From Eledone cirrhosa (taxonomy: Eukaryota > Mollusca > Cephalopoda > Octopoda > Eledonidae): 64,000 nt of DNA. Below the pieces are notes generated by a model. That model saw only the letters and a program-made list of their open reading frames with translations, ran no database searches and had not been told where the DNA came from. The stretch is from assembly GCA_964016885.1 (NCBI GenBank), contig OZ024741.1, positions 25,006,374-25,070,373 on the forward strand. Reading direction: 5' to 3'. Positions 14,929 to 24,070 of the stretch are shown piece by piece (position 1 is the first letter of the stretch; each line of letters begins with the position of its first letter). Position numbers and translations under genes: made by a program.

Positions 14929-16616
14929 GCAAGAGTTAAACAACATAGACAGTTTCTTTTATTAGAAATATGGTAATGAAAGGGTTAAACAACATAGATA
15001 GTGTCTTTCATTAGAAATATGGTAATGAAAGGGTTAAATTACATAGGCAGTGTCTTCTATTAGAAATATGATAATGAAAGGGTTAAACAACATAGACAGT
15101 GTCTTTTATTAGAAATATGGTAATGAAAGTGTTAAACAACATAGACAGTGTCTTTTATTAGAAATATGGTAATGAAAGTGTTAAACAACATAGACAGTGT
15201 CTTTTATTAGAAATGTGGTAATGAAAGTGTTAAACAACTTAGACAGTATCTTTTATTAGAAATGTGGTAATGAAAGGGTTAAACAACATAGACAGTGTCT
15301 TTTATTAGAAATATGGTAATGAAAGGGTTAAACAACATAGACAGTGTCTTTTATTAGAAATATGGTAATGAAAGGGTTAAACAACATAGACAATGTCTTT
15401 TATTAGAAATATGGTAATGAAAGGGTTAAACAACATAGACAGTGTCTTTTATTAGAAATATGGTAATGAAAGGGTTAAACAACATAGACAGTGTCTTTTA
15501 TTGGAAATATGATAATGAAAGGGTTAAACAACATAGACAGTGTCTTTTATTAGAAATATGGTAATGAAAGGGTTAAACAACATGGACAGTGTCTTTTATT
15601 AGAAATATGGTAATGAAAGGGTTAAACAACATAGACAGTGTCTTTTATTAGAAATATGATAATGAAACGGTTAAACAACATAGAGAGTGTCTTTTATTAG
15701 AAATATGGTAATGAAAGGGTTAAACAACATAGACAGTGTTTTTTATTAGAAATATGGTAATGAAAGGTTTAAACAACATAGACAGTGTCTTTTTTTAGAA
15801 ATATGGTAATGAAAGGATTAAACAACATAGACAGTGTCTTTTATTAGAAATATGGTAATGAAAGGGTTTAACAACATAAACAGTATCTTTTATTAGAAAT
15901 GTGGTAATGAAAGGGTTAAACAACATAGACAGTGTCTTTTATTAGAAATATGATAATGAAACGGTTAAACAACATAGAGAGTGTCTTTTATTAGAAATAT
16001 GGTAATGAAAGGGTTAAACAACATAGACAGTGTTTTTTATTAGAAATATGGTAATGAAAGGTTTAAACAACATAGACAGTGTCTTTTATTAGAAATATGG
16101 TAATGAAAGCGTTAAACAACATAGACAGTGTCTTTTATTAGAAATATGGTAATGAAAGGGTTACACAACATAGACAGTGTCTTTTATTAGAAATATGGTA
16201 ATGAAAGGGTTAAACAACATAGACAGTGTCTTTTATTAGAAATATGGTAATGAAAGGGTTAAACAACATAGACAGTGTCTTTTATTAGAAATATGATAAT
16301 GAAAGGGTTAAACAACATAGACAGTGTCTTTTATTAGAAATATGGTAATGAAAGGGTTAAACAACATAGACAGTGTCTTTTATTAGAAATAGGGTAATGA
16401 AAGGGTTAAACAACATAGACAGTGTCTTTTATTAGAAATATGATAATGAAAGGGTTAAACAACATAGACAGTGTCTTTTATTAGAAATATGATAATGAAA
16501 GGGTTAAACAACATAGACAGTGTCTTTTATTAGAAATATGGTAATGAAATGGTTAAACAACATAGACAGTGTCTTTTATTAGAAATATGGTAATGAAAGG
16601 GTTAAACAACATAGAT
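14929..16616. repeat. Satellite block duplicated 3,724 bp downstream (copy 1)
   Basis: This block is repeated at 18653-20340 with an exact offset of 3724 bp (76 monomers). Markers that agree: GCAAGAG at 14929 and 18653, the AACTTAG variant with CTT at 15238 and 18962, TTTTTTTAG monomers at 15783 and 19507, and AATAGGG at 16388 and 20112. The second copy is cut off by the full-length LINE, so this copy serves as the empty-site reference for the left flank of that insertion. Confidence 0.9.
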
Positions 16617-17410
16617 AGTGTCTTTTATTAGAAATATGGTAATGAAAGGGTTAAACAACATAGACAGTGTCTTTTATTAGCAATATGGTAATGAAAGGGT
16701 TAAACAACATAGATAGTGTCTTTCATTAGAAATATGGTAATGAAAGGGTTAAATTACATAGGCAGTGTCTTCTATTAGAAATATCATAATGAAAGGGTTA
16801 AACAACATAGACAGTGTCTTTTATTAGAAATATGGTAATGAAAGTGTTAAACAACATAGACAGTGTCTTTTATTAGAAATATGGTAATGAAAGTGTTAAA
16901 CAACATAGACAGTGTCTTTTATTAGAAATGTGGTAATGAAAGTGTTAAACAACATAGACAGTATCTTTTATTAGAAATGTGGTAATGAAAGTGTTAAACA
17001 ACATAGACAGTATCTTTTATTAGAAATGTGGTAATGAAAGGGATGAAAAACATAGACAGTGTCTTTTATTAGAAATATGGTAATGAAAGTGTTAAACAAC
17101 ATAGACAGTGTCTTTTATTAGAAATATGGTAATGAAAGGGTTAAACAACATAGATAGTGTCTTTCATTAGAAATATGGTAATGAAAGGGTTAAATTACAT
17201 AGGCAGTGTCTTCTATTAGAAATATGATAATGAAAGGGTTAAACAACATAGACAGTGTCTTTTATTAGAAATATGGTAATGAAAGTGTTAAACAACATAG
17301 ACAGTGTCTTTTATTAGAAATATGGTAATGAAAGTGTTAAACAACATAGACAGTGTCTTTTATTAGAAATGTGGTAATGAAAGTGTTAAACAACATAGAC
17401 AGTATCTTTT
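16603..17410. repeat. Satellite block matching the sequence right of the LINE fragment
   Basis: This block matches 1173-1980 at an offset of 15430 bp. Shared rare variants are TAGCAATATGG, the CTTTCATTAG monomer, AAATTACATAGG followed by ATCATAATG, and the unusual GGGATGAAAAAC monomer (1610 and 17040). From about 16.7 kb the same block also recurs near 32.0-32.7 kb (AAATTAC at 32092 and 32533, GGGATG at 32381). Confidence 0.88.
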
Positions 17411-18652
17411 ATTAGAAATGTGGTAATGAAAGGGTTAAACAACATAGACAGTGTCTTTTATTAGAAATGTGGTAATGAAAGGGTTAAACAACATAGACAG
17501 TGTCTTTTATTAGAAATATGGTAATGAAAGGGTTAAACAACATAGATAGTGTCTTTTATTAGAAATATGGTAATGAAAGGGTTAAACAACATAGACAGTG
17601 TCTTTTATTAGAAATATGGTAATGAAAGGGTTAAACAACATAGACAGTGTCTTTTATTAGAAATATGGTAATGAAAGGGTTAAACAACATAGACAGTATC
17701 TTTTATTAGAAATATGGTAATGAAAGGGTTAAACAACATAGACAGTGTCTTTTATTAGAAATATGGTAATGAAAGGGTTAAACAACATAGACAGTGTCTT
17801 TTATTAGAAATATGGTAATGCAAGAGTTAAACAACATAAACAGTGTCTTTTATTAGAAATATGGTAATGAAAGGGTTAAACAACATAGATAGTGTCTTTC
17901 ATTAGAAATATGGTAATGAAAGGGTTAAATTACATAGGCAGTGTCTTCTATTAGAAATATGATAATGAAAGGGTTAAACAACATAGACAGTGTCTTTTAT
18001 TAGAAATATGGTAATGAAAGTGTTAAACAACATAGACAGTGTCTTTTATTAGAAATGTGGTAATGAAAGTGTTAAACAACATAGACAGTATCTTTTATTA
18101 GAAATGTGGTAATGAAAGGGTTAAACAACATAGACAGTGTCTTTTATTAGAAATGTGGTAATGAAAGGGTTAAACAACATAGACAGTGTCTTTTATTAGA
18201 AATATGGTAATGAAAGATTTAAACAACATAGACAGTGTGTTTTATTAGAAATATGGTAATGAAAGGGTAAAACAACATGGACAGTGTCTTTTATTAGAAA
18301 TATGATAATGAAAGGGTTAAAAAACATAGACAGTGTCTTGTATTAGAAATATGGTAATGAAAGGGTTAAACAACATAGACAGTGTCTTTTATTAGAAATA
18401 TGGTAATGAAAGGGTTAAACAACATAGACAGTGTCTTTTATTAGAAATATGGGAATGAAAGGGTTAAACAACATAGACAATGTCTTTTATTAGAAATATG
18501 GTAATGAAAGGGTTAAACAACATAGACAGTGTCTTTTATTAGAAATATGGTAATGAAAGGGTTAAACAACATAGATAGTGTCTTTTATTAGAAATATGGT
18601 AATGAAAGGGTTAAACAACATAGACAGTGTCTTTTATTAGAAATATGGTAAT

Positions 18653-20340
18653 GCAAGAGTTAAACAACATAGACAGTTTCTTTTATTAGAAATATGGTAA
18701 TGAAAGGGTTAAACAACATAGATAGTGTCTTTCATTAGAAATATGGTAATGAAAGGGTTAAATTACATAGGCAGTGTCTTCTATTAGAAATATGATAATG
18801 AAAGGGTTAAACAACATAGACAGTGTCTTTTATTAGAAATATGGTAATGAAAGTGTTAAACAACATAGACAGTGTCTTTTATTAGAAATATGGTAATGAA
18901 AGTGTTAAACAACATAGACAGTGTCTTTTATTAGAAATGTGGTAATGAAAGTGTTAAACAACTTAGACAGTATCTTTTATTAGAAATGTGGTAATGAAAG
19001 GGTTAAACAACATAGACAGTGTCTTTTATTAGAAATATGGTAATGAAAGGGTTAAACAACATAGACAGTGTCTTTTATTAGAAATATGGTAATGAAAGGG
19101 TTAAACAACATAGACAATGTCTTTTATTAGAAATATGGTAATGAAAGGGTTAAACAACATAGACAGTGTCTTTTATTAGAAATATGGTAATGAAAGGGTT
19201 AAACAACATAGACAGTGTCTTTTATTGGAAATATGATAATGAAAGGGTTAAACAACATAGACAGTGTCTTTTATTAGAAATATGGTAATGAAAGGGTTAA
19301 ACAACATGGACAGTGTCTTTTATTAGAAATATGGTAATGAAAGGGTTAAACAACATAGACAGTGTCTTTTATTAGAAATATGATAATGAAACGGTTAAAC
19401 AACATAGAGAGTGTCTTTTATTAGAAATATGGTAATGAAAGGGTTAAACAACATAGACAGTGTTTTTTATTAGAAATATGGTAATGAAAGGTTTAAACAA
19501 CATAGACAGTGTCTTTTTTTAGAAATATGGTAATGAAAGGATTAAACAACATAGACAGTGTCTTTTATTAGAAATATGGTAATGAAAGGGTTTAACAACA
19601 TAAACAGTATCTTTTATTAGAAATGTGGTAATGAAAGGGTTAAACAACATAGACAGTGTCTTTTATTAGAAATATGATAATGAAACGGTTAAACAACATA
19701 GAGAGTGTCTTTTATTAGAAATATGGTAATGAAAGGGTTAAACAACATAGACAGTGTTTTTTATTAGAAATATGGTAATGAAAGGTTTAAACAACATAGA
19801 CAGTGTCTTTTATTAGAAATATGGTAATGAAAGCGTTAAACAACATAGACAGTGTCTTTTATTAGAAATATGGTAATGAAAGGGTTACACAACATAGACA
19901 GTGTCTTTTATTAGAAATATGGTAATGAAAGGGTTAAACAACATAGACAGTGTCTTTTATTAGAAATATGGTAATGAAAGGGTTAAACAACATAGACAGT
20001 GTCTTTTATTAGAAATATGATAATGAAAGGTTTAAACAACATAGACAGTGTCTTTTATTAGAAATATGGTAATGAAAGGGTTAAACAACATAGACAGTGT
20101 CTTTTATTAGAAATAGGGTAATGAAAGGGTTAAACAACATAGACAGTGTCTTTTATTAGAAATATGATAATGAAAGGGTTAAACAACATAGACAGTGTCT
20201 TTTATTAGAAATATGATAATGAAAGGGTTAAACAACATAGACAGTGTCTTTTATTAGAAATATGGTAATGAAAGGGTTAAACAACATAGACAGTGTCTTT
20301 TATTAGAAATATGGTAATGAAAGGGTTAAACAACATAGAT
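18653..20340. repeat. Satellite block duplicated from 14929-16616 (copy 2, ends at LINE)
   Basis: This is the second copy of the 76-monomer block and ends exactly where the LINE 3' end begins. The paralogous position in copy 1 is 16616, inside the monomer reading CATAGATAGTG. Confidence 0.9.
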
Positions 20341-20348
20341 ATATTTCT

Positions 20349-20354
20349 TTTATT
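20349..20354 (-). promoter_or_regulatory. Polyadenylation signal AATAAA at the LINE/satellite junction
   Basis: The minus strand reads GGCAAATAAAAGAAATAT, followed by satellite with the GT-rich TATGTTGTTT. The hexamer lies about ten bases from the array and may belong to the LINE or be target-derived: the satellite monomer itself has CTTTTATT at nearly the same place. Confidence 0.6.
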
Positions 20355-20414
20355 TGCCACTAGGGCATCAAAAGTGGGACAAGTACAAAGGGGGGAGTTT
20401 ACACAAAAAGGCGT

Positions 20415-20508
20415 CCTCAATAAGGAGGAGGCAATAACAAAATATAAAAATAAAATAAGATATAACAAAAAATAAAATTTTTAACAAAATCCTCAATAGA
20501 GAGGAGGC
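20415..20508 (-). repeat. Two copies of an 18-bp box in the LINE 3' UTR
   Basis: CCTCAATAAGGAGGAGGC (20415-20432) and CCTCAATAGAGAGGAGGC (20491-20508) are 76 bp apart and differ at two positions. Each contains CCTC and GAGG arms that could form a small stem-loop in the RNA. The sequence between them is A/T-rich. Confidence 0.75.
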
Positions 20509-20521
20509 GCCTTGGGGGGTC

Positions 20522-20583
20522 GCACACACCCCCGAAAAAAGTGTGCAACCCTTCTCCTCAGGAGCACAGAGAAGGGGTGCTCC
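20522..20583 (-). other. Stem-loop cluster in the LINE 3' UTR
   Basis: Three perfect inverted repeats are visible. GCACAC (20522-20527) pairs with GTGTGC (20541-20546). CCCTTCTC (20549-20556) pairs with GAGAAGGG (20569-20576). GGAGCAC (20561-20567) pairs with GTGCTCC (20577-20583). The last two overlap, so they are alternative folds or could form a pseudoknot. They lie 23-84 bases beyond the ORF2 stop codon. Confidence 0.65.
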
Positions 20584-20605
20584 CTTGGTCTTTCATCTTC
20601 CTCAC

Positions 20606-23600
20606 CTATAGTCTGATGTAGAGTGAAGGCCCATTCATACGGGCCATTCTCGCCACTTTCACCCATCTTTCATAGAAACGGCTGGGGTGCAGCACCTCTC
20701 TCTCCATCCTGATCCTTCTTCCGAAATGATATCGGAAGAAACGGACCAGTTGTTGGCCAGAGAGAAAGGTGCCCGACCTCAGTCCTTTCAGACGCGTCCA
20801 CCATACAACCTCTTTCGCCATGGCTATTACGCACAGAAACACCGCCTCTGCTTCATCTTTGAAGGGGGGAGGCGGCTTGATCATTACAATAGACTCGGTG
20901 GTCAACCGGATCGGTCCCACCCTTGACAGCAGTTGTTCGACATAGCCCCACAGATCGGCTACGCCCGAGCAGTGTACTAATGCGTGTGCAACGGTTTCCT
21001 CGTCGCACACGCATCTGGGACAGATCTTTTTGGCGGGGTCCCTACCCGGGCGCCCGTGTCTGTAGAGCCTTTCTCGAACGGGTAAAGCCCCTCGGTAGCA
21101 CTGCCAGGCCAGGGACTTCTGGAAGTTGTCCATAGGTCCCGGGCTGAATGTCCTACCGAACAGGCTGGCCAGTTCGTCCTCCTCCATGTCTAGGGCTTCT
21201 CCGAGGGCGTCGTCGCACCTGCTGCGTACCAGCCCTCTATAGAATGTTGCGGTGGAGTCTCCACTGATAACCGGATCCGCCTGCCAGAGGGCGGTGAGCG
21301 CCTGGGCACACTCAGTGTGCCAGGCGCCCAGTTTTCTCGGTCTTTGCTTGACCCAGGATTGCAGCTCGGTGAGTGAGACGAGTCTGGGAAAGGTTCGTCT
21401 CACAAACGAGGCCCACACCGGTTGTCCGGTGAGGAATACGTAGAGGTGCCGTAGCCTTAATGCGTGTTTACGCATCATTAGCCACGGCATCCCCAGCCCT
21501 CCTTTCGAAGGGTGTTGACAGCAGATGGATCTCCTCACCATAGGAGCCCGCCTCTTCCAAAGGAATTGGAAGAGCGCGCGCTCCATCTTGGTGAGGGTTT
21601 CCCTTGGGCAGGGCACTACGGTCAGGCGGTAGTAGATGACGGACGCTATGTAGGTGTTCGCCACCTCCGCCCGGCCTTTCAGGGATAGTTTGCAACTGGC
21701 CCACTTCTGGGTCAGTGCAAACACCCTGTTCGTAACCTCCGCCCAGTTTTTCTCCACCTGGAGGTCCGGTCCGAACCAGACCCCGAGCAACTTCACCGGG
21801 CCCTCCGTCCAGCGTCCGACGACGCTATCGGAGGGCATCGGTCTGCCCCTCCACGTGCCGAGTTGCAAACCGATCGACTTGTCCCGGTTCAGCTTAGCCC
21901 CTGTGAACTTTTCGTACTCCTCCAGTAAGGTGCCGACCGCCTCGATTTCGGAGGCCGTCGACACCATTACTGTCACGTCATCGGCGTAGGCCGACACCGC
22001 TTTCCGCAATCCCGGTTCCAAAGGGATGCCCTGCAACAACTCCAACTTCCGCAGTAGTGGCTCGAGAGTCAACACATACAGAAGGGAGGAGAGAGGGCAC
22101 CCTTGTCGGATGGACCGCGCGATTTTGAACGGCTCCGAGAGGTAGCCGTTCACCTTGACCCTAGAGCAGATGCGGCTGCTGTGCATAGCAGTGATCCAGC
22201 CCCTGAAAACGGGTCCGAAGCCTGCCGCCGCTAGCACCGCATCGAGGTAACCATGGTCGACCCTATCGAACGCCTTAGATTGATCCAAGTTGATCAGAGC
22301 CCCACCAAAGCCGGGTTCGTTCCCAACCCTCTCTATGATGTATCGCATGAGGTGGAGGTTGTCATGGATGGACCTGGACGGGATAGCGCATGTCTGCGCA
22401 TCTCCCACCAGGTTGCCCACGACAAGCGCCAACCTCTTTGCTAGCACCTTGGCCAAAATCTGTAACTCTGTATTTAGCAGAGTTATGGGCCTGAAGTTAC
22501 TTATTTCGTCCCCCTTGTTCTCGTCCTTCCTCACTAGCGTGACTACGCCCTTGGTCACAGTACAGGGAATTCTCCCGTTCTGTTGCCAGTTGCAGTAGAC
22601 CGCCTCGAGGAGATCGGGGAACAAGTCCGGCATAGCTAGATATAATTCGTAAGGAAGACCATCGAGACCCGGGGATTTGCGTTTGCCGCATTGGCTCAGC
22701 ACGTCCTCTATCTCAGCGGCCGAAATCGGCTCCTCGCAGGACTTCGCCTCCCTGTCCGAGAGGCGCGGCAGGCCGTCGAGGTATGGACCGAAGTCCACGT
22801 TCCCAACCGGCTCCCCGCCCCTCCCGAACAGTCGGGCAAAGTGCCTTTGAAAGGCCTCACACATCTGCTTAGGCTCAAGAATCGCCCGTCCATCCAGGTC
22901 TCGCAAAGACCGGATGGTGGATTTAGTTCCACTGTTGGCCTCTGTCACGCGGGCCCAGCTAACAGCTTTGGTCCCCTCGTTCCCTAGAGCACGTATTTTA
23001 CTTCGGACAACGCAGCCTTCGTGCTTCGCGTCGAAAAACTGGCTCAAAGCCGTTCTCGATGCTAGCACTCTGGCCACGTCGCCGCTTCTAATTGCCTCTT
23101 CTACTCTATCTATTAGCTCCCTTTCCTTCCTATTCCTATCCGCAGCTAGAACCTTACTAAATTCTATCGAGACTACTCTAATCTCTCTCTTTAGAGATAC
23201 CCACCACCTGCTGTTGACGATCGCTCCAGTCAACCGTTCCTTAACTAACGTACTAATCCGATTCCTGTAGGCTCTACTTGCCGGCAAGGACAAGTTGAGC
23301 TTCCAGTAACCGGGGCCCTGTCTATGAGTTCTGTCAAGGTTGACCATGCAGGTCACTAATTTGTGGTCTGAATAGCCAACCATGCGCATTATTGGACAAC
23401 TTAAAAAGTCCTTATCCTTAATTCTAACTAAGAACCTATCTAGGTACGACCTAGATGATCCGCTACGATTTGCCCAAGTCCAGGTTGGCGCAGTCGGAAA
23501 ATCTAGTCGATATCTATCGGCCAGGTCAAATCGACCGATTAACCCTTTGAGGCTATTACACCCCTCTCTATCGGGGCAGGCCCCTACGTAGTCCCAGCGT

Positions 23601-24043
23601 GCATCTAGGATACCATTCCAGTCCCCCACTAATAGCAAGGAGCGGGACGTCCCTAGAAAAGTCTCCAGACGATGGAAGAAGTCCGGCCGCATTGACCCGA
23701 AAGGGCCGTAGGCGGCTACCAACCTAAACGCTCCGCCTTTACCACTGCCAAGGTCCAGAACCACTAGTCGACCCTCCGGGTCCAAATGTACCATCTGTGT
23801 TGCGAGACCCAGATGTTTTTGCAGCAGAACGACAACTCCACCCCCACCTCCGGGCTGACAGAGAGATGCGTGCATCTCAAAGTCATCAAAGGTGGGGGCC
23901 AGCTGTCGCACGTTGCTGATCCGGGCCTCGCAAATAACCATCACATCTATACGTTGTGACCTGAGGTCATTTAGAAGCATTGCTTGCTTCCAAGTTGAGC
24001 CCAGGCCACGCGCATTTAAACAGCCTACTCTTAGCATAGCCAT
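20606..24043 (-). CDS. LINE ORF2: AP endonuclease / reverse transcriptase
   Basis: About 1,145 aa counted from the ATG at 24043, which has a good initiation context (A at -3, G at +4). The open frame runs up to 24067, directly after the ORF1 stop. The N-terminus is an exonuclease-endonuclease-phosphatase fold: N10 in CLNARG, E39 in ICEAR, D141 and N143 in GDWN, D202 in SYLDRF, H227 in SDH. The RT follows: KSPGLDG (456-462), NFRPITLLN, catalytic D587 in LDQSKAFD, RQGCPLS (646-652), and YADD (686-689). A C-terminal CCHC motif (C1008, C1011, H1020, C1025) matches the C-X2-C-X8-H-X4-C type of this group. The expected role is nicking the target DNA and priming cDNA synthesis from the nick. No frameshift or internal stop is present. 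It ends with TAG at 20606. Confidence 0.95.
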   Translation of the reverse strand: MAMLRVGCLNARGLGSTWKQAMLLNDLRSQRIDVMVICEARISNVRQLAPTFDDFEMHASLCQPGGGGGVVVLLQKHLGLATQMVHLDPEGRLVVLDLGSGKGGAFRLVAAYGPFGSMRPDFFHRLETFLGTSRSLLLVGDWNGILDARWDYVGACPDREGCNSLKGLIGRFDLADRYRLDFPTAPTWTWANRSGSSRSYLDRFLVRIKDKDFLSCPIMRMVGYSDHKLVTCMVNLDRTHRQGPGYWKLNLSLPASRAYRNRISTLVKERLTGAIVNSRWWVSLKREIRVVSIEFSKVLAADRNRKERELIDRVEEAIRSGDVARVLASRTALSQFFDAKHEGCVVRSKIRALGNEGTKAVSWARVTEANSGTKSTIRSLRDLDGRAILEPKQMCEAFQRHFARLFGRGGEPVGNVDFGPYLDGLPRLSDREAKSCEEPISAAEIEDVLSQCGKRKSPGLDGLPYELYLAMPDLFPDLLEAVYCNWQQNGRIPCTVTKGVVTLVRKDENKGDEISNFRPITLLNTELQILAKVLAKRLALVVGNLVGDAQTCAIPSRSIHDNLHLMRYIIERVGNEPGFGGALINLDQSKAFDRVDHGYLDAVLAAAGFGPVFRGWITAMHSSRICSRVKVNGYLSEPFKIARSIRQGCPLSSLLYVLTLEPLLRKLELLQGIPLEPGLRKAVSAYADDVTVMVSTASEIEAVGTLLEEYEKFTGAKLNRDKSIGLQLGTWRGRPMPSDSVVGRWTEGPVKLLGVWFGPDLQVEKNWAEVTNRVFALTQKWASCKLSLKGRAEVANTYIASVIYYRLTVVPCPRETLTKMERALFQFLWKRRAPMVRRSICCQHPSKGGLGMPWLMMRKHALRLRHLYVFLTGQPVWASFVRRTFPRLVSLTELQSWVKQRPRKLGAWHTECAQALTALWQADPVISGDSTATFYRGLVRSRCDDALGEALDMEEDELASLFGRTFSPGPMDNFQKSLAWQCYRGALPVRERLYRHGRPGRDPAKKICPRCVCDEETVAHALVHCSGVADLWGYVEQLLSRVGPIRLTTESIVMIKPPPPFKDEAEAVFLCVIAMAKEVVWWTRLKGLRSGTFLSGQQLVRFFRYHFGRRIRMEREVLHPSRFYERWVKVARMARMNGPSLYIRL

Positions 24044-24070
24044 GTTGGTGGTGAAGAGAAAAGGCACTTA
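24041..24070 (-). promoter_or_regulatory. ORF1/ORF2 junction: in-frame stop, restart ATG and splice-donor-like sequence
   Basis: On the minus strand ORF1 ends with TAA at 24070-24068. The next codon in the same frame is GTG, and the frame stays open into ORF2. The first ATG is at 24043 (context ACCAACATGGC), the second at 24037. The stop lies inside AGAGGTAAGTGCC, which matches the AG/GTAAGT 5' splice-site consensus. ORF2 expression could therefore use termination-reinitiation, stop readthrough or splicing; the sequence alone does not decide. Confidence 0.75.

Larger units (their letters stand above)
1173..20340. repeat. Satellite array 1, 49-bp monomer, about 391 copies
   Basis: The monomer is 49 bp. 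Its recognisable blocks in order are TTAAACAACATAG, ACAGTGT, CTTTTATTAG, AAATATGGTAATG and AAAGGG. The consensus has 20 A, 15 T, 10 G and 4 C (71% AT), no CpG, and a purine excess on the plus strand. Copies are head to tail with only point variants, such as TTACACAAC, GAGAGTGTC, AATAGGG, TTTTTTTAG and AAATTACATAGG. The only length change I located in this array is a 5-bp deletion near 10211-10216. The monomer length is not a multiple of three and stops are frequent, so nothing is coded. It behaves as noncoding satellite; a pericentromeric, centromeric or subtelomeric position is possible but not shown. Confidence 0.98.
20341..20605 (-). other. LINE 3' UTR
   Basis: This is the noncoding 3' tail after the ORF2 TAG stop (20606-20608). 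It holds a diverged duplicated box (20415-20432 and 20491-20508), hairpins between 20522 and 20583, and an A/T-rich stretch at 20434-20490. In APE-type LINEs the 3' UTR is commonly what the reverse transcriptase recognises, so these structures are the natural candidates for that role. Confidence 0.8.

Noticed and set aside
20277..20475. Short open frames on both strands across the satellite/LINE junction
   Set aside because: They are about 60 codons, mix satellite with LINE 3' UTR, overlap each other on opposite strands, and have no recognisable product.
20687..23591. Many plus-strand and alternative-frame open frames of 60-118 codons across ORF2
   Set aside because: They lie antisense or out of frame to the intact endonuclease/RT gene, whose motifs fix the real frame.
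24043..24067. GTG at 24067 as the ORF2 start
   Set aside because: It is only the first codon after the ORF1 stop; eukaryotic initiation is far more likely at the ATG at 24043, which has a good context.
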